NCBI GenBank assembly: GCA_020152595.1
Contig: JAIGNY010000800.1
Location: 847,001-911,000 of the forward strand
From: Chiridota heheva
Taxonomy: Eukaryota; Echinodermata; Holothuroidea; Apodida; Chiridotidae
Direction of reading: 5' to 3'
DNA length: 64,000 bases
Positions 54,470 to 64,000 of this stretch are shown here, piece after piece (position 1 is the first letter of the stretch; each line of letters starts with the position of its first letter). The notes beneath the pieces are model-generated. The model was not told the DNA's origin. It ran no database searches and saw nothing but the letters and a program-made list of their open reading frames with translations. The translations under genes were made by a program, and so were the position numbers.

Positions 54470-54905
54470 GGAAAAAAAGGCACTTCCATATGTAAGGTAT
54501 ACTGTGCCACCTTAGCAGCCACCTTTTCTTTCTTTTTTTACCCCCCAAAAATGTTGCATACTCTGTTGATTTCGTACTGCTGGTCCATTTTACAATATTT
54601 TCGTTGAATACTCGATAGGCCTAATACAGCATATCAAAATTGACTTCTTTCATATACTGCGGGTATAAATTTTTTTTACAAATTCATACTGCAGGTACCA
54701 ACAAATATGTCTCCGTACTGCCATGGGTTTAGTAGCCAGGGGATCGACAGGGTCGGCGACTCCACCTTCCCACCCCAATCCGAAAAGCTGACTATATTCC
54801 CTGGTACTAAAGGTATGGTTTTCGGTGGATGGGCCACACACACCTACCACTTTATGCATGAAGCGCTTGTATGGGTGCCAGGCACCCATACATGCTCAAA
54901 TTTAT
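54470..54905. repeat. Dispersed repeat pair member
   Basis: Related to 22920-23165 but longer, with tandem ACTGCnGGTA words. Confidence 0.55.
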
Positions 54906-55139
54906 GCATCCTTAGAAATAAATAAGGTTTAAAATAAACCAATGCTTGTATATTGTAGATTGTATATGAAAATAAAGAGCGCAAATTTAGTATTAAAAAC
55001 ATTCTCCATTAAATTTTCTGTTCACCATGAGCAACATTTATTTTAACCAATTATTACCTTATCGCATCATACGTGCGTGCGGTGGTAGGTGTTTGCATGT
55101 GTGTGAGTGTATACAATTTTGTTTCGCGTTTTCTGAAGA

Positions 55140-55720
55140 AAAAAACGTACACACTATCAAGTTGAAACTTGTGGGATGGTGTGGGGTTATGTGAACTTGT
55201 GTCCCACACAAGGTGGATCATGTATCTTAAAGGTCAAATGTCAGAGGTCAAATCAGTGATTAAAAATGGCAATATTGTGTTGCGCTTCCTGCAGTCCTAG
55301 GAAAGCTGTAAGTGATATATTGGGTTGGTATATGTGGGTTAGGGAAGGTGATGTAGGGTTGCCATGGCCCGCACAGATGGTGTGGTGATATGAACTTAAG
55401 TCCCACACAAGGTGGATATGTAACTTGAAGGTCAAAGTTCAAATTATTGATTTAGAATGGTAAAATTTGGTTTGTCGCCTATCATGAAAAAGCCATATAT
55501 GAGCATAGTTACTTGGTCAGTTGGTATAGGCTGCAGGATGGTGTAGAGTTGTGCCTCGCAAAATATGTGACATGTTGCTTAAAGGTCAACGATCAAAGGT
55601 TAAATAGAAATGGCAAATTTTGCGTTGTACTGGAAAAGCGTAAATGCACAAATGTCATGATCCTTGGTGGCGGGGTTGGTGAAGGTTGTTCAGGTTACTT
55701 TTTGGGTTGATGTATGGTTA
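55140..55720. repeat. Diverged tandem repeat of about 180 bp
   Basis: Three copies marked by CTTGTGTCCCACACAAGGTGG / CTTAAGTCCCACACAAGG, TTAAAGGTCAA and GGTTGGTATA/TTGGTATAGG. Related in style to 59040-60690. Confidence 0.65.
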
Positions 55721-56596
55721 TGTTCCTTTTCTACTTTTCTAAAATATACTTTTCCCCGCTTGGAAGTAAAATCGGGAAGTTATTAAAATAAAATTGAACA
55801 TAAATTGGGTAAAGTTATTGAAAATACTGGTTAAAATTTGCAAAAAAAATCCCAAAATTTCAAGGAAATTGAATTTCTCGGAAAATAAAGAAAATTTTCC
55901 TAAAATTCAAGATAGCTTCCCGAATGAAGAATAATTCTCAAAAATGGAAGGAAATTTCCAAAAAATTGAAGGAGAGTTCGCAGCAACGTTTGATGGAAAC
56001 TAAGAAATATATCAGGGGAAATACTGATGGCCTCATTTTTCTCAAAATAATAAGTCTATTACACTGCTCTGAGGCTAAAAAAGCATGAAAGTTTAGGTCA
56101 TCGCTTCAAAATCTGGAACTTTAAACATTTCGTCTGGACCCCAATATCATATTTTACTGGCCGGGGATGAAGGAGGGGGTGGTATTGTGCAACACTTTCA
56201 AAACCCTTTGCTTTATACCCATGATTTTGATCACGGACACTTGTTGTTTAGACGGTTTAACTGGCATTTTCCGATGAATACCGTTTGTCCGAGTGTCCAA
56301 GCTTTTCGATCTATTCACTGATTCATAGAAAACGATAGAAAATAAGATCAGGAGAGTCAGCAATATTCAAATTGAGAGTGAGACAGTATGGCAACATTTC
56401 CTATTTCAACTGATGTTGATGAAAATAATGTTCACGGTGGCGGTGTGAAAGAGAAATATGATGATGTTCCAGAAATGTGCATTACAAAATTCTGATGTAC
56501 TTGCAAATCGTAATGATAAAACAAATAATGATAATCTGAAAAGGGACAGAAGGAGGTGACATAATTGTTGAATGATTATGCAAATTGTTTTCAGAT

Positions 56597-56845
56597 AGTC
56601 CGGCTAGAGCAGATTGATATAGAAATTGGAGATGCTATTCCAGTTTTGCAGGCCCCAAATTACGAGAAACGTTCCACACAAGCAGTCGAATGGTCGACGC
56701 CATTGACGTTGGCGTTGGAGCAATGTTAATGCAAGAGGATGAACATGGCATTGAACATTACATGGAATGTATTACTTCTCAAAGAAGTTAAACCGTGCAC
56801 CATCGAAGAAATTATTCAACCATTGAAAAGGAAACATTAGCTCCC
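56597..56845 (+). mobile_element. Degenerate Ty3/Gypsy-like pol scrap
   Basis: Contains a VGVGAMLMQEDEHGIEH-like stretch, the RNase H start of Ty3-type pol, followed by CTIEEIIQPLKRK-like decay of the usual STIEKE region in shifted frames. An internal deletion is likely. No LTR seen. Confidence 0.55.
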
Positions 56846-56898
56846 GTATGTTAATCTTTCAGCTATCTCTAGAATTGGAACATACAAGAGAGAGAGAG

Positions 56899-57162
56899 AG
56901 TTGAACACACAATTACAATAACGGGGTCGTCGCCTGCGTATTCGGTTATGATAGTACAAATGCTATCACAAAACACTTAATACGACCAGGACGAGAACAC
57001 AGGTACGACGTACGGAGAGACATAACATCGACAACCAAGTCAATGTCCACGGCCTTCGATAACCAGTTGTGGTGCACTGGCGTGTCTACCCACCCCAGGA
57101 TTGAACCCGGGGCCTCGTGGTCTGTAGACAGGTATGATAACCGCTACACCACAGTAGGTAGA
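56899..57162 (-). mobile_element. tRNA-derived SINE family A, copy 2
   Basis: Minus-strand head with GGTGTAGCGGTTATCATACC (box A) and GGGTTCAATCCTGGGGTGGG (box B), ending before a GA dinucleotide run at 56887-56900. Confidence 0.85.
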
Positions 57163-57571
57163 TAAACATACAAGCTTATAGTACTTCTAGATATACCATC
57201 GATGACATCATTGAAGGTGATGTTTTCTAAAAAAGACAATAGAATAAACCAAGGACTGTGTATAATAACATTTGTCGAGGTTTCAGAACTTAACGATTGT
57301 GTGGATAATCAATGAATAACGTGCATTAACCGCCTTCATCGTGTATTATAATAGTCCATTAATACATAATAGTCCATTCATACGTGATAACAATTTGAAG
57401 TAGACCAAAGAGTTCTCACGCATAGATATTCGGCGTTTTAGCTTTTCCCAAAGAGTTGTTAATGAGTGAAATGGTTTGCCTGAGTCAGTAGTTAGCTCCA
57501 ATTCTGTTCACAATTTCAAGTCAACTTTGATTAGTTCTTTACTAATTCTCGGCGTCTTTGATTTTGTATTT

Positions 57572-57704
57572 GTTTTTGTGGTGGTGGTGGTGGTGGTGTT
57601 ATTTTGGGATTTTTATGGGGTGACTAACAATTCTTAGCCCGTCATCTTGTTATGTTATGTTATGTTATGTTATGTTATAGGTTATGTTATGTTATGTTAT
57701 GTTA
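57572..57704. repeat. GGT and TTATG microsatellites
   Basis: (GGT)n at about 57577-57597 and two blocks of the pentamer TTATG at 57649-57704. Confidence 0.9.
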
Positions 57705-59040
57705 GTCAATCATCATTGACTTCTGCCTGAAGACTAAGATTATCAGAGACAGTGGTGTCGGAAGGAACACTGGAAAGGGAGGCAGAAAATCAAGTGAGGG
57801 CACTTTTTGACAGCAATTGAAGGGCATTTTTCATTCTTCAGAAAAAGGGCACTTTTGTCAGTTTTCGAAAAGGGAGGGGGAGGCACATGCCCCCTGTGCC
57901 CTGATCCGGTTCCTACACATATGGTTTGAGCATAGGCGGGTTTTGGGTGGGGTTGGGGCTCTTTCCTCACCGCCACTTTTTTTCAAAATGTATAATTTTC
58001 AAGTTGGATGGTGATTGTTGTATCATATCTTAAGGTGATTTTGCACCCTCCCCCACTTTTGACTCCCTCCATACAATTTTCGGTAGAAAATTTTCACATA
58101 TAGGTGAGAAAATGTGGACCAGTGTTGGCAACTACCTGGGCGAATAGGTAAAAGGCCTACGATTTTGAAAATTATTGGGGACCTTTCCCCTCTTATCACG
58201 GCCCTCGGTTTCAGGGCCCCTAGTAAATGACATGCTTTAATTGTGTCAAATAAGTACTAAATGTATTTTACATTTTGTATGTACTATGTAGGAATTGTGA
58301 GAGAGTAGATTTTTATTTGTCTCCAAGCATCAACAATGACCTAAAATAATTGCCTATAACTAAAAGGGCACCTGCCCGGTCTGCCCTCAACTTTCCACCT
58401 AGCTTAAAAGGGCACCTCCCCACCTTTCTCCCCCTCACTCTAGGACAAGAGGAGCAGTCGCCCCCGTGCTTTCGACATCGTTGATCAGAGATCTAGCTGT
58501 ATTCATTAAACTGTCAATTTCATCAAGGAGCTTCTACCTTAATGTCCTATCTATAAATCTTAAGAAGTTAAAACTTTGAGATAAATCGTCGCATCAAGAT
58601 TCCTACAGGATTCTTCGCGGAACTGTATCACTATCTTGGAATACACACAAAGTACCTAAATATCTACCGTCGCCCAAAGAGGTCAGAAAGAGACAGATAT
58701 CAGAATATTCCTCCCTCAGGTCAGGCTATTTGATTAGGTTTAACAGATTAAGCATTAATTGTTGAATAATTGTAAGAAAAGAGGATATATGTAACATTTG
58801 AAATAGACTAAGTTGAAAAATTAAAAGCTACTCATCTTGATTTTTCCTATTGACATTATGTAATTACTTTTATATTATTGGTCCGTAACAACATTATGAA
58901 ACTGTAAATTTTCCATCCGGAGCCTCGTCTATTTCTATCTCATCACTAACATATACATTTATGTGGGGATGAGATAATGTAGTCACTTTGCTGTACATAA
59001 ATAACTGCCTACACCACACTTCACGGCCACCTCCCTTCAT
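57705..59040. other. Intergenic spacer
   Basis: No recognised feature other than C/T- and G-rich patches. Confidence 0.4.
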
Positions 59041-60690
59041 ATTAGGAGGGCTGGTGGGGCCCACATGATGACCTCATGTTAGGGGTCATAAGTTTTTGGA
59101 ACGGGACAAATTTGGTGATTTTTGCATCTGTCAGTGTGTGTATGTGAGGTTGCGCGTGTGTATGTGCGTGTGTGTGCGCGTGTGCGTGCGTATGCAACAA
59201 ATAATTTTGTGTCGGTTATAACTCAAAAGTTGTAATGAAAACATGAACCAAAATTGGTGGACTCCTGGCCCGGAACGTTGGTCTCCAAGGTTTTGTGGTA
59301 CAAAGATTAAAGGTCACATGTCAAATGAAACAGTTTTTGGTAATGGCTGTATCATTTGAAGGAATTACTTGGTATATTTACAAATTGCATAGGTGGGTAC
59401 ACAAATTAGAAATAATTGGAGGTCAAAGGTCATGGGTCAACGGTCAAATAAGTGTTTTTTATGCAAAATTTTGCGTCATTTTAAACTCAGAAAGTACAAG
59501 ACGTTTACCAACCCTATGTTATACGATGATACCTTGGTACATGAATTTGTGTCTCGTAGAGTCTGGGTCAAAAGTTCAAAGGTCACAGAGCTATTTACCA
59601 CTTTTCACCATTTTCTACTATAGTTATGGAATAGTAAGTGTGACGTGCGCATGAATGGTGTCATACAATATGGTACAATAAATGTGCAAAATTTCAGAAG
59701 TTGTTTCAGTGATCAGGTCAAGAGTCAGTGGTCAGAGGTGAAATATGTTATTTTAGGGGTAATTATGTTCTAATGTATACATTTTTGTACCACTTTAAAT
59801 CTCGAAAGTGCAAGACCTATGCCAATCTATATATGTTTGTATCTAATACTGTGGTACATGAACTTATGTCTCGTATAACTCTTGGGGTCAAAAGTTCAAA
59901 GGTCAAGAGCCACAGAGCTAGTGACCCCTTTTAACCATTTCCCCCATAGTTTTGGAATGGTAAGAGTGATCTGAGCGTGGGTCATGCCAATATTGTGCTC
60001 CGGCATCTACGACATTGCTACCCGCAGCGCCCTAAGTAAACATTTCTTAAAATGTGTATACGCTGTGTCATGCTAAAACCATTCCTGAAAAATCTCTGTA
60101 TATACAGAATATGTATAATCGTACACTGTACACTGGAGTGTGGGAGCAGCGATGCGTGAATTTTAGGTGTCCTTGAGATGTTTGATTTTCTAAAAATAGA
60201 ACATCGCTGATGGAAGTGCGCGAATCTTTTATGCGGTGTTATATAGTGGGGTAAGATCAAGGCCAAACAAATGTAGATGTTTTTTGGTGGTTAGGGTCAA
60301 AGGTCAAATATGCGATACTAGGTGGAATTATGTGGTAATTTTTACAATTTAGTACTATTTTAAACTCCAAAAGGGCAAGATCTGTACCAACCTTATATTG
60401 TACCTTGGTACATGAACTTGTGTCCTGTAAATCTGGGGTCAAGTGGTCAAATGTCACAGAACTAGTGACCGCTTTAAGTCATACCTCCCCCCCCCCCTCT
60501 CCCCCTTTCCTTCATATTTTGGAATGGAATTTTTAAACCCCAAAAGTGGCAAGACCTATTTCAATCTTATGTTGTACCATGATACCTTGGAACATGAACT
60601 TGTGTCCCGTAGACTTTTGGGTCACAAGGTCAAAAGTCACAGAACTATAGTGACCCTGTTAGCTATTTTCCCACTATGTTGTATGCTTAA
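59040..60690. repeat. Diverged tandem array of about 300 bp units rich in AGGTCA
   Basis: Four or so units each containing a GGTACATGAAnTTGTGTC word, GGGTCAAAnGnTCAAAGGTCA-type half-sites, CACAGAnCTAnTGACC and a TATTTTGGAATGG-like word. Similar phrasing to 55140-55720. No coding. Confidence 0.75.
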
Positions 60691-60754
60691 GGTGATGAGA
60701 TCAGCAACTCCATGGATTGCTTACTTGTTTGTTTGTTTTTTTTTGTTTTTTTTT

Positions 60755-61330
60755 TTCATTTAAGGAGACATCAAATCTGACATAATCCTTATTTCATGTA
60801 TAGAATTTTAAAATAACAAACCTTCTGACCAAGTTTCATACATCCCGAAACAATCTAAGACATGTATTCTCATTATTAAAAACTTAAATACTACTATTAT
60901 ACAGTATCATGGGAGCTGCTATTTTGACTTCAAACATGCAGATTATGATGTCATCAGCCCAGCAGGATGTTGGGATGCTTTGTATTTTTTTTTTGTAATC
61001 TACCACAAGTTTTCTAGCTGATAAAAAACTGTTTTTCTTTTGTCAAAACAATGTTGTTAAAACTTTGTGTCACATCATTTTGTAATAAAAACTTTAAGCA
61101 AATTCATAAAGAACTAAATTATAATCATTCTGTCCATGTTGGGGAGATTACGTCATCATGCACAATAACTCAATACATGATTGAACAAAATGGCAGCCTC
61201 CGTGTGTCGACTTCAAACATGAATAACTTGAGATAGAAAAAAGATTTTGACTTGCAGTTTTGGGAAGTTGGTTAACATGTTAATCCTCTATCATATAAAA
61301 TAATGACTGTGTCAGACTTTATGTTTCCTT
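60755..61330. repeat. Dispersed repeat, uninterrupted copy
   Basis: Same orientation as 28310-29560 and lacking its MITE. Confidence 0.8.
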
Positions 61331-61541
61331 TAACAGTATTCTCTGTGATTCTCTCTTTATGATAATAAAAAAATGAATGTTGTGGTAATGAATCTTTTCT
61401 GTTATGTTTCTAAATCAACCAAAATTACAGTGATAGCTCCTTTCACGTTTTAGAAATCGCTTTTAATTTTGGATTGGCGCATGAAATTTCGGTGAAGGCC
61501 CATTGTGTAGCTTAACGATTTGAACAGGATCACACGGGCGT

Positions 61542-62205
61542 ATGGCAAGCCGTTTTACTTTTTATTCAAGAATTTCTGATATCAACAATTATTTGCTGAT
61601 ATCAACAAATAATGACTGATATCAACAACAATTACCAATATCATTAATTCATTTGTTGATATCAACAATTGCCAATTAGCAATATCAGCAAATAATTGCT
61701 GATATAAACAATTGAATTAGTGATATCAGCAAATAATTGCTGATATCTGCAATTTAAATAGCGATATCAGCAAATAATTGCTGATATCAGCAATTGAATT
61801 AGCAATATCAGCAAATAATTTATAATATCAGCAATTGAATTAGCGATATTAGCAAATAATTGTTGATATCAGCAACTGAAATAGCGATATCAGCAAATGA
61901 TTGCTGATATCAGCAATTGAATTAGCAATATCAGCAAATAATTTATAATATCAGCAATTGAATTAGCGATATCAGCAAATAATTGTTGATATCAGCAACT
62001 GAAATAGCGATATCAGCAAATGATTGCTGATATCAGCAAATAATTGCTGATATCAGCAATTGAATTAGCGATATCAGAAAATAATTGTTGATGAATTAGT
62101 GATATCAGCAAATAATTGCTGATATCAACAATTGAAATAGTGATTTCAGAAAATCATAGTTGATATCAGCAATTCTTTAACAAAAAGTAAAACGGCTTGC
62201 AATAC
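61542..62205. mobile_element. Inverted-repeat element filled with palindromic GATATC units
   Basis: Ends GCAAGCCGTTTTACTTTTTA and TAAAAAGTAAAACGGCTTGC-like are inverted copies over about 40 bases. The interior is about fifteen units of a 41 bp period built on TTGCTGATATCAGCAA, itself a perfect palindrome, alternating with AATTGAATTAGC. No coding capacity. Confidence 0.8.
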
Positions 62206-62429
62206 GGTCGAACCAAAAACACACCATCAAGTATTCAATATTGCCGACTTTAATTTGTACATTTATAAATTGTACATAGATCCATTGCAATATATTGGCC
62301 TAAGCTCCGTTGTTAGGTTGTGTATAGAACTATATTTTAAATACAAGTTGTGTTCATGAAATCAAAATGTTAAAACATGTCTCAATTAAAAGGTGGCGGA
62401 TTGCATCATACACTAAGCAATATGACATG

Positions 62430-62700
62430 ACAAGCCTATGGTCTTTATGTATTCTATCATGTTTTTGCTGAAGATTTTGTGGCTTAAATACAATTGGATA
62501 TGTCAGAAAAAATAGTATGTAGTAAGGGTAAGTATAATTTACCATCTGAAGAAAGTTCGAGGGATATTAATTCAAATAGTAAAAAAAAATCTATTAACTT
62601 TCTTCAAAATATATCAACAATTGATAAGAATGTGAGGATAAGGGTACCAACTATCTACAGTAGACTTACTACGCCAGTCACTTCTACACAGATGAGACAG
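62430..62700. mobile_element. Long-TIR MITE fragment
   Basis: Has GATTTTGTGGCTTAAATAC, GGATATGTCAGAAAA and TACAGTAGACTTACTACGCC, the central part of the family; ends missing. Confidence 0.6.
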
Positions 62701-62811
62701 ACCTTGCGATTTGAATATCTTCCTCAAGGTATATGGAGAGGTAGAGGCAAAATTGTTTTAAAATCCCCTAACAAACATGAAGAAAGCAAAAAAGTCATCA
62801 AAATCGATTAA

Positions 62812-63107
62812 AAGTTGGCCATTTTACAGCTTTTTGAAGACTTTTGTGCAAATATGCATATATTTGTGTTACTCTTGTGATGTAGAAATGGGACAGTCTC
62901 TATTCTCTCATGTAAATCCATTGATTGTTAACCCTCTGCCATTTCTCTTGGAAAAAGCGAAGATAATTCTAATGAAGTGGATTTGATCTTTGCCACCCCT
63001 AACAATTTCGAGCTGGAGAAGGCATTTTCAACATCTGAAATTAAGGAAAGAAATATGAACAAAAACAATAGTATTTAGGGGCATTTTCCTATTCATACAT
63101 CATATTT
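62812..63107. repeat. Dispersed 300 bp repeat, second copy
   Basis: Direct match to 38260-38565. Confidence 0.8.
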
Positions 63108-63780
63108 TCTTGAAAACTACTCATGCTATTTTCAAAATTTAAAGATCATGGAACTCAGAATTTAATGCTCTTTTCGGTCAGTGGTTGAACAGAACACTTC
63201 TGTACCTGTCCATATACATTTAACAAAAAAAGATAGTGAAGTCATTTCTTCACCATCAGACCATGTTGGATGGTTGTTTCTATTAAGGGCCACTTAGTGT
63301 CTCTATAACGCAGAGGTAAAAAGATTTCAAATCGTGTGTTTTGATTGGTCGAAACGCAATGGTACAATGTGCACTTAAATCTATAGGCATGCATAATCAG
63401 CATCGTTGTGGAATAAAATGTACGCCGCTACATTTTAATCACGATAGATGGCGTTTAAAGTCCCCTATCACACAAGATCAACTTGCTTGACCACTGAACT
63501 ATTCCTTTATTGCTCTCTATTATTTAAAGGATAAGAGGGTGGTCATGCATGAGTCCATTTTCCAGGAAGAAGCCAATAAATGAACATAATGGCAAATAAA
63601 GCAAGAAAGTACTTCCTTGAATAAAAGGAAGGGCTCAATAGTTTCCGTTAACAGGTTAAGGATATTTAAGTTTAATCGGATTTGTGTATGTCGATTAAAA
63701 TCAGACTATTCTTAAAGGCTATTGTGCTGGACTTAATCATGTTTACCTTATATAAGAGAGGTCTGGCGTTCAAAAATCTT
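63108..63780. other. Spacer with MITE scraps
   Basis: Includes a right-arm scrap of the long-TIR MITE at about 63448-63512 (AACTTGCTTGACCACTGAAC). Nothing else recognised. Confidence 0.45.
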
Positions 63781-63783
63781 GTC

Positions 63784-64000
63784 TACTAACTGTGGTGTAG
63801 CGGTTATCATACCTGTCTACAGACCACGAGGCCCTGGGTTCGAGCCTGGGTTGGGTAGACACGCCAGTGCACCACAACTGGTTATCAAAGGCCGTGGACA
63901 TTGACTTGGTTGTCGATGTTATGTCTGTCCGTACGTCGTACCTGTGTTCTCGTCCGGGTCGTATTAAGCGTTTCGTGATAGCAGTGTTACTATCATAACC
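63784..64000 (+). mobile_element. tRNA-derived SINE family A, copy 3 (runs off the window)
   Basis: Head CTGTGGTGTAGCGGTTATCA (box A) and GGGTTCGAGCCTGGG (box B), then the family body through to the window end. Most similar to 56899-57162 inverted. The head resembles tRNA-Asp/Val/Glu types; the parent tRNA is not fixed. Confidence 0.85.

Overview
The window is eukaryotic and looks like a marine deuterostome, most likely an echinoderm such as a sea urchin. This is inferred from intron-rich animal genes (IDE, RNF103), an AT-rich background full of GGCCTA and TAACGTTA words, CR1/L2-like LINEs and many tRNA-derived SINEs and MITEs. No species can be named from the sequence alone.

Three gene loci are supported. 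(1) The last two coding exons of insulin-degrading enzyme (IDE) lie on the + strand at 665-885 and 2976-3071; the rest of the gene is left of the window. (2) A complete RNF103 gene, an ER membrane RING-H2 E3 ubiquitin ligase, lies on the + strand with four coding exons (11226-16965, 768 residues). A damaged copy of its 3' end lies at 18760-18880. (3) An unrecognised ten-exon gene lies on the minus strand from the ATG at 45086 down to a stop at 27379. All splice phases agree and it encodes about 957 residues. Its acidic/serine-rich N-terminal half is followed by a helical region that might be MIF4G/HEAT-like. Just beyond its stop an 806-base open frame (27303-26498) continues in another frame, so the true C terminus is unsettled. 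RNF103 and this gene are tail to tail.

The rest is mostly repeats. There are several tandem arrays (19, 24, 35, 36, 41 and 66 bp units, a 200 bp TA run, and tandem blocks of 140-330 bp). There are two hAT-like elements, one with a perfect 8 bp target duplication. A family of long-inverted-repeat MITEs has about ten copies or pieces. Two 107-108 bp piggyBac-like MITEs have TTAA ends. At least two tRNA-derived SINE families, CR1/L2 and RNase-H-bearing LINE fragments, a Ty3-like pol scrap and several foldback hairpins are also present. Nested insertions give a relative order of events at several places. From 45087 to the right end I see no convincing gene, only repeats and AT-rich spacer.
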